Translations under genes and position numbers: made by a program
NCBI GenBank assembly: GCA_017965425.1
Contig: JAGCPY010000086.1
Span: 1-64,000, forward strand
Reading direction: 5' to 3'
DNA from: Bacteroidaceae bacterium
GTDB taxonomy: Bacteria; Bacteroidota; Bacteroidia; Bacteroidales; Bacteroidaceae
DNA: 64,000 nucleotides
Shown here: positions 25,155-33,768 of the stretch, piece by piece
Layout: every line of letters begins with the position of its first letter
Numbering within the stretch: the stretch's first letter is position 1
The notes under the pieces: model-generated
Database searches by the model: none
Told to the model about the DNA's origin: nothing
The model's input: only the letters and a program-made list of their open reading frames with translations

Positions 25155-27266
25155 ATGAGCCGCTATAACAAACCTGTTGACTTGACCTGGCGCGACATAT
25201 TGGCGCAAGCAGCCGTCGTGGCTGTGGCTATCTTTATCATTGTCTGGTTTCTCCCTCGCGACGAACGCACCAATCTTCACATTGATGTAGGTCGCCCTTG
25301 GCTATATAGTCAATTCATTGCTCCGTTTGATTTTCCGATCTTCAAGACCGATGAACAATTGAAACAAGAGCGTGACAGCATCCGGAAGCTTTATGAGCCC
25401 TATTTTGAGCTACAGGAGGATACCGAATCTGAAGAACTGACCCATTTCCGGAACGACTTCCGTCCGATGACGGTAGAAGATCTTTCGCCCTCCTACCGCA
25501 TTTATATCGAAGAACGTTTGCACGCCATCTACGGACGTGGCATCATCAGTAACGCAGACCATCAAAGGCTTTTAGAAGACAGTTGTCGAGCTATTCGTAT
25601 CTTCCACGGCACTACAGCTCAAGCCAAGAGCGTTTCTGGTTTGCTCTCACAAAAAGCGGCATACGAATATCTGCTAGCAGGAACAGACAGTGCAGAACTC
25701 AGCCGTCCCAAGGTTGGAAGTCTAAATTTGAATCGTTATGTGCGACCCAACCTTGTGTTTGATGAAGCCAAGAGCATTGAACAATGGGAAGCATTGGAAA
25801 ACACGCTCTCTCCCAGTTCCGGCATGGTGCTGGCAGGGCAAAGCGTCATTGACCGAGGTGAAATCGTCAGCGAAAAGACATATCAGATTATGCAGAGCTA
25901 CGAACGAGCCTCTTCTGCGCGCAAGAACACGAGCAGGGAGAACCACCTTATCATCCTTGGGCAAACACTTTGTGTGGGCATTATCCTCATTTGTCTTGCT
26001 GTCTTCTTCAACCTGTTCCGAATGGACTATATCCGCAATGGACAGAGTATCACGCTACTCATCACATTGGTGCTTTCCTTCCCGCTGATGGCCTCCTTCC
26101 TGATTCGCCACACCATGTTATCGGTTTACATCATTCCATATACCATGTTGCCCATCTTTATTCGGGTATTCATGGATTCACGAACCGCCTTCATCACTCA
26201 CGTTGCGACGATAGCCCTTTGTTCTCTCTCGCTACGTTACCCCTTTGAATTTCTCTCCACGCAATGTGTCGCCGGACTGATTGCCATCTACAGTTTGCGA
26301 GAACTTTCCGAACGTTCCCAAATCATTCGTACAGCCATTTTGGTAACGGCCGTCACCCTGCTTTTCTTCTTGAGTATTGATCTCATGCACGGTCGTACGC
26401 CCTTGGGGGGTGACAGCATGACGACCATCGACTGGAGCTTGTACAAGCACATCATACTCAGTGGCGTCCTCTTGCTATTCGCCTATCCTTTCATGGCTTT
26501 GCTTGAACGCGTGTTTGGCTTTACCAGCAATGTAACTCTTGTAGAGCTTTCCAACATCAATCGCGACCTCTTGCGCCGTCTCTCTGAAGAAGCACCCGGC
26601 ACGTTTCAACATTCAATGCAGGTAGCTAATCTCGCAGCAGAAGCAGCCCGCAAGATTGGTGCCAAAATACAACTTGTCAGAACTGGTGCCCTCTATCATG
26701 ACATCGGCAAGTTACAGAATCCGGCATTCTTCACGGAAAATCAACTGGGAGGCATAAACCCACACCAAAAACTTGATGCACGTGAGAGTGCGCGTATTAT
26801 CATCAACCATGTCATCGATGGCGAACAAATGGCGGAGAAAGAGCATTTGCCAAGTGCTATTATTGACTTCATCTCCACTCACCACGGTCATGGTATCGTC
26901 AAATATTTCTATGTATCCTATAAGAACCAACACCCACGAGAAGATGTAGATCCAGCTCCATTTACCTACCCTGGACGTAATCCACAAACTTCCGAACAAG
27001 CCATTCTCATGATGGCAGATGCGGTGGAAGCTTCAGCACGTTCACTGAAGGAATATAATGAAGAGAGTATCGGTGAACTTGTTGATCGCATCATCGATGC
27101 ACAAGTCAATGACGGCATGTTCGTCGAGTCTCCTATCACCTTTTTAGACATCAAGACTGCCAAAGAAGTCTTCAAGGAAAAACTGATGACCATCTACCAC
27201 ACCCGAATCAGCTATCCCATGTTACATGAAACGAATGATTCTCAAAGTGGATCTACGTCAAAATAA
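25155..27266 (+). CDS. 7TM-HD domain phosphodiesterase (PgpH-like)
   Basis: The 703-residue protein has an N-terminal membrane anchor (about 15-35), an extracytoplasmic region (about 45-270) of the 7TMR-HDED type, a block of transmembrane helices (about 275-480) and a cytoplasmic HD domain with His in TFQHSMQ, HD in ALYHDIGK, STHHGHG and the late D in MADAVEAS. PgpH-type proteins hydrolyse c-di-AMP, so that is the likely activity, although the substrate is inferred. Its last 25 bp overlap the 3' end of priA on the other strand. No convincing promoter was found; an imperfect TATTTTTG lies at 25103-25110. Confidence 0.88.
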   Translation: MSRYNKPVDLTWRDILAQAAVVAVAIFIIVWFLPRDERTNLHIDVGRPWLYSQFIAPFDFPIFKTDEQLKQERDSIRKLYEPYFELQEDTESEELTHFRNDFRPMTVEDLSPSYRIYIEERLHAIYGRGIISNADHQRLLEDSCRAIRIFHGTTAQAKSVSGLLSQKAAYEYLLAGTDSAELSRPKVGSLNLNRYVRPNLVFDEAKSIEQWEALENTLSPSSGMVLAGQSVIDRGEIVSEKTYQIMQSYERASSARKNTSRENHLIILGQTLCVGIILICLAVFFNLFRMDYIRNGQSITLLITLVLSFPLMASFLIRHTMLSVYIIPYTMLPIFIRVFMDSRTAFITHVATIALCSLSLRYPFEFLSTQCVAGLIAIYSLRELSERSQIIRTAILVTAVTLLFFLSIDLMHGRTPLGGDSMTTIDWSLYKHIILSGVLLLFAYPFMALLERVFGFTSNVTLVELSNINRDLLRRLSEEAPGTFQHSMQVANLAAEAARKIGAKIQLVRTGALYHDIGKLQNPAFFTENQLGGINPHQKLDARESARIIINHVIDGEQMAEKEHLPSAIIDFISTHHGHGIVKYFYVSYKNQHPREDVDPAPFTYPGRNPQTSEQAILMMADAVEASARSLKEYNEESIGELVDRIIDAQVNDGMFVESPITFLDIKTAKEVFKEKLMTIYHTRISYPMLHETNDSQSGSTSK

Positions 27267-29248
27267 ATTTGCGAAGAAGTGTAGGTTTTTTGATTCTGCA
27301 ACTCTGCTTTCACTTGCCAAAGGAGCTGTCTGATTCGGGCAAGGGGAAGCGACGATTCCAGTTTCAACATGATGCGACGGATAAATAGACTTTGCACTCG
27401 TGCCACAGGAGGCTCATCAGGTCCAAGAACGCGTGTACCGAACAAGTTACGCAGACGTTGAGTGGCATCACGAGCAAGCATATCGACCACACTTGCATGG
27501 CGATGCTTCATGTAAACAAAAATGAGGCGGGTAAAGGGCGGATAAGTGAACTGTCGCCGCTGAAGCATCTGGTCTTGATACATGGCATCGAAATCATTAT
27601 CGACAATTTGATGAATGAGTGGCAACGTCACATCCATCGCTTGAAGAATGACGATTCCCCGTTGCTGGCGTCTGCCAGCACGTCCCGAGACCTGTGACAT
27701 CATCTGGAAGGAACGTTCAAAAGCCCTGAAATCGGGTTGATGGAGCATGGTATCTGCCGAAAGGATGCCCACAACGCTGACACGTTCAAAATCAAGTCCT
27801 TTCGTCACCATTTGTGTTCCTACAAGTATGTCGGTTTTTCCGCTGGAGAAATCATGAATGATGGATTCATACGCGTTGCGTGTTCGGGTCGTATCAAGAT
27901 CCATGCGGGCGATGCGGGCTTCTGGAAAAAAAGTACAGATGTCTTCCTCTATTCGTTCAGTGCCAAATCCATGAGGGCGCAATTGTTCGTTCTCGCAAGC
28001 CGGACAACGAGCAGGAATCTCTGCCGTGAAACCGCAATAGTGACAAGTCATTCGACCAGAGCGCGCATGTAAGGTGAGTGGCACATCGCAATGCGGGCAA
28101 TGAGGCACCCATCCACAAACAGGACATTGGATATGGGTGGCATAGCCACGGCGGTTTTGAAACAGGATTACCTGTTGTCCAGAGTCCAATGCACTACGCA
28201 TTCGCTCCAACAACTGAGGAGAGAATGGCCCAGTCATCATGCGCTTACGGCGTAGTTCCTTGACATCGACTATCTCAATCTCAGGCAACAGCACTTGCCC
28301 GAAACGTTCCTTCAAAGTGACGAGCCCATACTTACCCGTCCGTGCATTGTAATAGCTTTCCAATGATGGCGTCGCAGTTCCTAAAAGGACTCGGGCTTTG
28401 GCACGTGTGGCCATAAGAATAGCTACGTTACGGGCGTGATACCGAGGAGCCGGGTCTTGTTGTTTGAAGTTGACTTCATGCTCCTCGTCAACAATGACGA
28501 GTCCTAACCTCTGAAAAGGCAAGAAGACGGAAGAACGTACCCCGACAATTATATCATAAGGCTGGTCAGACAGCTGGCGATACCATACTTCCTCACGTTG
28601 TTTATCGGTGAACTTGCTATGGTAAACCCCCAATCGTTCCCCAAAGACTGCCCGCAAACGGTCTGTTAGTTGGCTGGTCAGTACAATTTCAGGAAGCAGA
28701 TAGAGCACCTGCTCGCCGTGGGCAATGGCTTCGGCAATGAGGTGTATGTATATTTCTGTCTTGCCGCTGGAGGTGACACCATGAAGCAGACAAACAGGTA
28801 ACCGCTGCCATGACTCCTTGATAGCCGTGAGTGCAGATAGCTGGGCGGGAGACAATACAGGGAAAGCATTCCTCACAGCAGATTCTTCTCTAATCCCTCC
28901 TAAATGAAATAAGCTACTGGTACGTAGCGTCTTCATCTTTGCCGGCAGTGCTGCTTTAAACACTTCACCTATCGTACACAGATAGTAATCGGCCATCCAT
29001 TGCCAAAGAGACAACTGGCTGGATAAAATGACAGGAGTATCGTCAAGAATTTCCACCACATCTTTCACTGTCACTCCAACAGGTTCCTGATCGTGGAGGC
29101 GGGCAATGACTCCTGTTGTGACTTTCTTATTGCCAAAGGGTACGACGACGCGGCACCCTGCCTGAGCTTGAGACTCCAAACTTGCAGGCAGGGCGTAGGT
29201 GAATAATCCCGGAAGAGGGACTGGAAGAATTACATCTACGAAAGTCAC
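27242..29248 (-). CDS. priA: Primosomal helicase PriA, short form
   Basis: PriA restarts stalled replication forks. The N-terminal 3'-DNA-binding domain (1-105) is present. Walker A is GVTSSGKT (157-164), Walker B VDEEHE, the zinc region has eight Cys (CPVCGWVPHCPHC and CHYC...CPAC), and the helicase C-lobe includes GTQMVTKGLDF and QVSGRAGR. Only about 30 residues separate the DNA-binding domain from the helicase LSPAQLSAL segment, where E. coli PriA has a winged-helix domain of about 70 residues, so that domain seems lost. Start is GTG at 29248. The total is 668 residues, shorter than the 730-820 usual for PriA. Confidence 0.92.
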   Translation of the reverse strand: MTFVDVILPVPLPGLFTYALPASLESQAQAGCRVVVPFGNKKVTTGVIARLHDQEPVGVTVKDVVEILDDTPVILSSQLSLWQWMADYYLCTIGEVFKAALPAKMKTLRTSSLFHLGGIREESAVRNAFPVLSPAQLSALTAIKESWQRLPVCLLHGVTSSGKTEIYIHLIAEAIAHGEQVLYLLPEIVLTSQLTDRLRAVFGERLGVYHSKFTDKQREEVWYRQLSDQPYDIIVGVRSSVFLPFQRLGLVIVDEEHEVNFKQQDPAPRYHARNVAILMATRAKARVLLGTATPSLESYYNARTGKYGLVTLKERFGQVLLPEIEIVDVKELRRKRMMTGPFSPQLLERMRSALDSGQQVILFQNRRGYATHIQCPVCGWVPHCPHCDVPLTLHARSGRMTCHYCGFTAEIPARCPACENEQLRPHGFGTERIEEDICTFFPEARIARMDLDTTRTRNAYESIIHDFSSGKTDILVGTQMVTKGLDFERVSVVGILSADTMLHQPDFRAFERSFQMMSQVSGRAGRRQQRGIVILQAMDVTLPLIHQIVDNDFDAMYQDQMLQRRQFTYPPFTRLIFVYMKHRHASVVDMLARDATQRLRNLFGTRVLGPDEPPVARVQSLFIRRIMLKLESSLPLARIRQLLWQVKAELQNQKTYTSSQIYFDVDPL

Positions 29249-29304
29249 ATGAAAAATAGGTTCACGAGATAGACTTTGAGTGTGTTCTATTCAACACTTT
29301 TCGG

Positions 29305-29385
29305 CATCATTGCCTCTAATCTCTTGCGGGGAAACCGCAAGACACCAAATGCGTTTGAAGGTAAATCTGCTCGAAAATAGCCTAA
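29305..29385. repeat. Single copy of the 56-bp hairpin repeat with its flank
   Basis: Matches the array at 21655-21822, with CTAATC in place of GTCATC, the same TCTTGCGG/CCGCAAGA hairpin, and the shared 3' flank TTTGAAGGTAAATCTGCTC. It lies between the barrel gene end and the priA start. Confidence 0.8.
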
Positions 29386-29407
29386 GATCAATACAAAGCT
29401 AATTCAC

Positions 29408-30034
29408 TTAGAAGAAATAGGCTGCACGAATCTGCCACGTCTTGTTTTTCCAATTTGAAACGACATCGTCGCTGACAGACTTCACGGTCACTTCACCCGT
29501 CTTGGTCAGCGGGAGGTTATAGTTGAAACCGACCTGGAGATGATCGAACAAAATGACACCTGCACCGAGATTGGCTGACAGGTGCTGAGCAGCTCCCTCA
29601 TACAATTCGTTGTAAACACCAGAAGTATTCGTGATGTCATTGAGGCTCCATTCACGATCACCGACATTAACGCTCCACTGCGGCCCAACAGCTGCATAGA
29701 GGGACAGCATTTTTATGAGGCTAATCTGATAACGAAGGTTGATGGGCACTTCAATGTAACGCAAATTCTGGCTGCTCTCGCCCATGTCGTTTTTCCTCTG
29801 ACTAAAAAGTACTGCGCCATCCACGCCAAGTCCCATTGCAAATTGGTACTTAGCTTTCAAACCGGCAAACCATCCAAGGCTATTCTCTGGATTAACCATT
29901 TTTTCCACCTCAGCTTTTGAGAAAGAACTGGGTGCGTTGATGTTCAGACCAGCTTCCACACCGAATTTCAGCTGTGCATCGGCTGCTACGTTCATGGCCA
30001 ATAATGCCATAGCAAGAGTAAAAAATCTTTTCAT
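29408..30034 (-). CDS. Outer-membrane beta-barrel protein (PorT-family-like)
   Basis: The protein has about 208 residues with signal peptide MKRFFTLAMALLAMNVAADA and alternating amphipathic strands such as LKFGVEAGLNIN, GLGVDGAVLF, LRYIEVPINLRYQI and HLQVGFNYNLPL, ending in aromatic AYFF. This is the pattern of the small 8-stranded barrels common in Bacteroidota. A start two codons upstream (30040) is possible. It is 36 bp downstream of gldN on the same strand, so it may belong to the T9SS transcript; a role in secretion is only suggested by position. Confidence 0.78.
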   Translation of the reverse strand: MKRFFTLAMALLAMNVAADAQLKFGVEAGLNINAPSSFSKAEVEKMVNPENSLGWFAGLKAKYQFAMGLGVDGAVLFSQRKNDMGESSQNLRYIEVPINLRYQISLIKMLSLYAAVGPQWSVNVGDREWSLNDITNTSGVYNELYEGAAQHLSANLGAGVILFDHLQVGFNYNLPLTKTGEVTVKSVSDDVVSNWKNKTWQIRAAYFF

Positions 30035-30070
30035 ACACATTTTCGTTTTAAGGGTTGATATTAAAGGTTC

Positions 30071-31243
30071 TTATCTGCGCTGGCGACGGGCTGAAACACG
30101 AGGTGCCGAGCTGCCACCACTGCTTTTAGGTTGTTTGGTCTTAGTTGAGGAAGAAGAACGTCGCGACGAACTGCTTTCGCTGCGTCGTGCTGAGGCTTTA
30201 GCCTTTTTTTCCACGACAGGCTCTTGGGCGACCTCTTCATTAGCAACTTGTGTGCTATCTGTTGTAGCAGAGGCTTTTGCCACTTTCGCTTTGGATGTTC
30301 TCTTGCTCTTCACCGCTTTTGCAAGCAACTCATCGGAATCCACTGAATCTTCAGGTAATTCCTTGTGCCAGATGCTTTTCTCGAAATCAGCCAGCTGCTG
30401 TTCAATGCGTGCCTGTTCGGCGTTCATGGCCGTGTCATTCTTGCAATAGTTGGAAAGGACGCGCCCCTGCATGTTGTTGGTTTTGTAGATCTTTCCTTCA
30501 TAGCGGTTAAGGGTGAAGTAGTCATCGGCAGTCATGTTGGTGACATTGTTCAAGTTAGACGCCATCAAAGGCAGACGCGAGAGATAGGAAGCTACATCAT
30601 CATATTTCATCCAGAATAGCGGGTATGGCGTAGCTGCCGCATCCACGTCATTGAAGTCGGTGCCACGCATGAGAACAGGACAGAGCGCAGTAACGCGTGT
30701 TTTATAAGTTGCTGAACGCTGATCGAAATAGCTGGATTCCTTGATGTAATAGCGTGTGACTTCAGGAGAAGGGATGTCACTTTCGGGGACAGTGATTTTG
30801 CCATCCTTTTCCTCATAATAAATAGAATAACGGTCAAGTAATTCCTTGACATCAGCCTTATCCTTTTCTTCGAAGGATTCGTTGCCGTCGAGCTTGTATT
30901 GATATGCAGGGATGCGACCAGAAAGCATGAGCCTGAAAAGATAGGTGAAGAGGTTCTGGTCCTTTCCATGTGGCTCCACCGGATAGTAGAGAGGTGCGTT
31001 GGCATCTTTCATGAGATCCAACTGACGGTAAATGTCTCGACGCCAGACGACATCCTCAGGCATCTCAGCCGATGTGGGAAACATCAGTGCAGCACGGTCG
31101 CTCTTTTTCTCAGCGGGCTTTTGTACAGTAGCACCCTTACCCTTCCCTGCCACCGTAGTGGGGGTTGTGCGTCGTTTAGCTGGTTGGGCTTGGAGATTGA
31201 CCCACACCGCCGCTAATATGAATAAAACAAGGAAACGTTTCAT
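30071..31243 (-). CDS. gldN: T9SS ring component GldN/PorN
   Basis: GldN forms, with the lipoprotein GldK, the periplasmic ring under the outer membrane in the type IX secretion system. The 390-residue protein has a signal peptide (MKRFLVLFILAAVWVNLQAQ), then the conserved core with DVVWRRDIYRQLDL, LFTYLFRLM and TRYYIKESSYFD. The last 90 or so residues are a Lys/Ser/Arg-rich low-complexity tail containing long Ser-Arg stretches, ending ARRQRR. It is the last gene of the porP-gldK-gldL-gldM-gldN order. Confidence 0.93.
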   Translation of the reverse strand: MKRFLVLFILAAVWVNLQAQPAKRRTTPTTVAGKGKGATVQKPAEKKSDRAALMFPTSAEMPEDVVWRRDIYRQLDLMKDANAPLYYPVEPHGKDQNLFTYLFRLMLSGRIPAYQYKLDGNESFEEKDKADVKELLDRYSIYYEEKDGKITVPESDIPSPEVTRYYIKESSYFDQRSATYKTRVTALCPVLMRGTDFNDVDAAATPYPLFWMKYDDVASYLSRLPLMASNLNNVTNMTADDYFTLNRYEGKIYKTNNMQGRVLSNYCKNDTAMNAEQARIEQQLADFEKSIWHKELPEDSVDSDELLAKAVKSKRTSKAKVAKASATTDSTQVANEEVAQEPVVEKKAKASARRSESSSSRRSSSSTKTKQPKSSGGSSAPRVSARRQRR

Positions 31244-31267
31244 AATCCATTCAACATTATTATAATA

Positions 31268-32833
31268 TCAATTGACCGTAACGTCCATGGCTCCGTCCAG
31301 CGTTCGTTCCACGCCATCAGGTCCGATGGCTCGTATGCGGGTGATGAAGAATCGTTTGCCACGTGCTAAACTACGGAACATGTTCTTTTGTCGGGTTGTG
31401 AACTCTGCGGAGTTACTGACTTCTGGAATAGCATTACCCATATTGTCATAGAACACCGTCTCGAATCCCTGAACCTTAAAGGGAATATTGAGCAGTCCAT
31501 CGTCCACCGCAGCCCCCAGTACATCGGCATTCATCAGGACTTGCTTTTGCAGTTTGCCACCCTTGAAACGGTTCTCGCCGCCTTGTCCGTCGGAATAGGC
31601 AATGAAAGCAGTCGGGTCAGGCAATTTACGCACACGGAAGGTGAACTTGCCCATCTCCTGAGTACGTCCTTCAGTATTGGCAGCCACGGTGATTACAGCC
31701 TCGCCACCCACGGCAGTCGGACGAGCGACATATTTGCCTTCACCTTTTGGAGTGAGGCCACCACCCGTCATCGACACTTGAAGCTTGTTAGCGGGCACTC
31801 CTGGCACACTGACCGACATGGGGTTGTCGTAGCCCGCATAGAGTACGTTCATCAAGTCTGCTGAGACCGTGGCCGAGGGAGCCACGACGGTGTATTTCTG
31901 TTCAAAGTTGCGTCGGACCAATTCTCCTTGGGCGTTCATCATCTCAATGTAGCCGACTAATGTGAAGTCACCTGTGCGTGAGCAGACGGTCTCATAGATG
32001 CCGCGGTCGCTCTGTATCTTCTGCCCTCCAATGTAAATTGTGGGGCGATTGGTGGTGTCCACGGCCGCCATCAGAATCTGTGCGGAGAACTTGCCACCTT
32101 GAACGACGGTTTGTGAGCTGGGTATCACGTATGCATTCAGTTCATTAACGTGTATATCCTTCATACCGATATTGGCGGCAAGGCCATGGAGCACTTCACC
32201 TTCGGCATAGCGCACATCACTCTGAATCTTAGTCAGCAAAGTCACGGCTGCAGCAGTAGGCATCGACTCAAACATGTATTCCTGCCAATTCTTGCCCAGT
32301 GTTCGGACGCTGGTGGGTATCTCGGTCGAGAGGTTACTGGCAATGATCCGTCGCTGGGCAGAATCCGTGACCATGCGGATGATGCGTTCGCGGTAGCTGT
32401 TGATACCTTTATAAAGCTGTTCGCCCCGACCTATACCGGGAGCCAGCATCACACTTGTAGCGGCTTCGAGGTCTTCGCGGTTTCGGATATTGCTTACATC
32501 GCCATCTTTGCCATCGCTCTGGCAGACGATGAGTTCTTTCAGTTCTTCCGCGAAGTTGAATAGAGAGTCAGACATCTTTCTCACGACCTGCGCTTTGTCA
32601 TACCACTCTTTCACCTTCTTCGGATTGGCCTTCATCTGCTCTTCGAAGTCATCATAGATGCCCTTGTTGACCTGCGTCGCATTAGAGGTGGTCGTCTGTA
32701 GGCTCTTGTCCACCAAGGAGAAGCCATTGAGTACGTCGCTCGACACATTCAGCGCGAGCATTGCCATGAGGACGACGTACATCAGATTGATCATCTTCTG
32801 ACGTGGAGAGACTGGTCTTTTCTTGACTGCCAT
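31268..32833 (-). CDS. gldM: T9SS motor component GldM/PorM
   Basis: GldM spans the periplasm and, with GldL, makes the proton-driven rotary motor of T9SS. The 521-residue protein has the diagnostic N-terminus MAVKKRPVSPRQKMINLMYV with one transmembrane helix (about 14-34) and then four periplasmic domains, including the Ig-like PSATVSADLMNVLYAGYDNP segment and the C-terminal DGVERTLDGAMDVTVN. It lies 38 bp after gldL and 24 bp before gldN. Confidence 0.95.
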   Translation of the reverse strand: MAVKKRPVSPRQKMINLMYVVLMAMLALNVSSDVLNGFSLVDKSLQTTTSNATQVNKGIYDDFEEQMKANPKKVKEWYDKAQVVRKMSDSLFNFAEELKELIVCQSDGKDGDVSNIRNREDLEAATSVMLAPGIGRGEQLYKGINSYRERIIRMVTDSAQRRIIASNLSTEIPTSVRTLGKNWQEYMFESMPTAAAVTLLTKIQSDVRYAEGEVLHGLAANIGMKDIHVNELNAYVIPSSQTVVQGGKFSAQILMAAVDTTNRPTIYIGGQKIQSDRGIYETVCSRTGDFTLVGYIEMMNAQGELVRRNFEQKYTVVAPSATVSADLMNVLYAGYDNPMSVSVPGVPANKLQVSMTGGGLTPKGEGKYVARPTAVGGEAVITVAANTEGRTQEMGKFTFRVRKLPDPTAFIAYSDGQGGENRFKGGKLQKQVLMNADVLGAAVDDGLLNIPFKVQGFETVFYDNMGNAIPEVSNSAEFTTRQKNMFRSLARGKRFFITRIRAIGPDGVERTLDGAMDVTVN

Positions 32834-32871
32834 ATTCTTAACGACTTATGAAACCTATGAGACTCCTGTAT

Positions 32872-33768
32872 TTATACCTGCGGTGCAGCCTTTGGCATAT
32901 TCACCGTCAGAGCCTCAATCATACGGGCATAGACACCATTGAGTTCCTCTATCTGCTTGGCCATCTTGCGGGTTTGATCGTTAATCTGATCAATGGTCCC
33001 CACTTGCTGACTGACACTCTTGAGTTGCATCTCATAGATGGTATTGATGCCAGTCAAGGTGCGGTTGAGATTGATCATTTCCTCGCTATCCTGTGTCATG
33101 CGGCCAGCCTGTTCACGCACCCGTCCCAGAACTTCCGTAAGTTGCTGCAACTGATCCACGTATGCCTCGATGGCATCTTCCACTTCGGGAGCATTGGCGG
33201 CTTGTGCATTTGTGAGCAGGCCTTGCGCTTCCTGCCCCAATGCCGCTGCATTGGCAGCCGCCTGTGCAGCCACCGCCAAGTTGGCAGCGTCCGCCGCAGA
33301 CAGACCCGGTCCGCCTGCTACGACTTGTCCAGATTCAACGCTGGCCATACCTTCCGTCTGAGAGCCGCCGATAACCACGGTACCACCTGCAGGCGCTCCA
33401 CCGCCGATGATGACAGTTCCGCCGCCACCGCCTCCTGCCACAATCGGTTGTGCATCGCCAGCCTCGGCGACGGCCTGTGCGGCGTTTTTCAGAGCTTCCA
33501 TTTCGTCAAGGGTTACAAATTCCTCGGCCAACTCGGTATCTTTCTTGGCATCGAAAGGACGGTCGAAACCGGCAATGAAGAACACGAAGACCTCCGTGCC
33601 CATGCCGATAAACAGCATGGCATTAGCGCCTGGAATATGGGTCAACTTGAAAAGCGTACCGAGAATCACCACGGCAGCGCCCCAGCTGTAGGCGTAGTTC
33701 ATGAATGTCTGCCCTGGCACGGAATCCATCCAGTGCTGCAAACGGGCTATCAGGCTGAATTTACTCAT
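32872..33768 (-). CDS. gldL: T9SS motor component GldL/PorL with a Gly/Ala-rich insert
   Basis: The 298-residue protein starts MSKFSLIARLQHWMDSVPGQ and has two transmembrane helices (about 26-42 and 49-68) with the membrane acidic residue in GMGTEVFVFF, as in the proton-conducting GldL stator. The cytoplasmic part contains an unusual low-complexity stretch (about 98-190) with repeated GGGG, VIIGGGAPAGG and long Ala runs, before a coiled-coil-like C-terminus. Its ATG overlaps the gldK stop by 4 bp (ATGA). Confidence 0.93.
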   Translation of the reverse strand: MSKFSLIARLQHWMDSVPGQTFMNYAYSWGAAVVILGTLFKLTHIPGANAMLFIGMGTEVFVFFIAGFDRPFDAKKDTELAEEFVTLDEMEALKNAAQAVAEAGDAQPIVAGGGGGGTVIIGGGAPAGGTVVIGGSQTEGMASVESGQVVAGGPGLSAADAANLAVAAQAAANAAALGQEAQGLLTNAQAANAPEVEDAIEAYVDQLQQLTEVLGRVREQAGRMTQDSEEMINLNRTLTGINTIYEMQLKSVSQQVGTIDQINDQTRKMAKQIEELNGVYARMIEALTVNMPKAAPQV

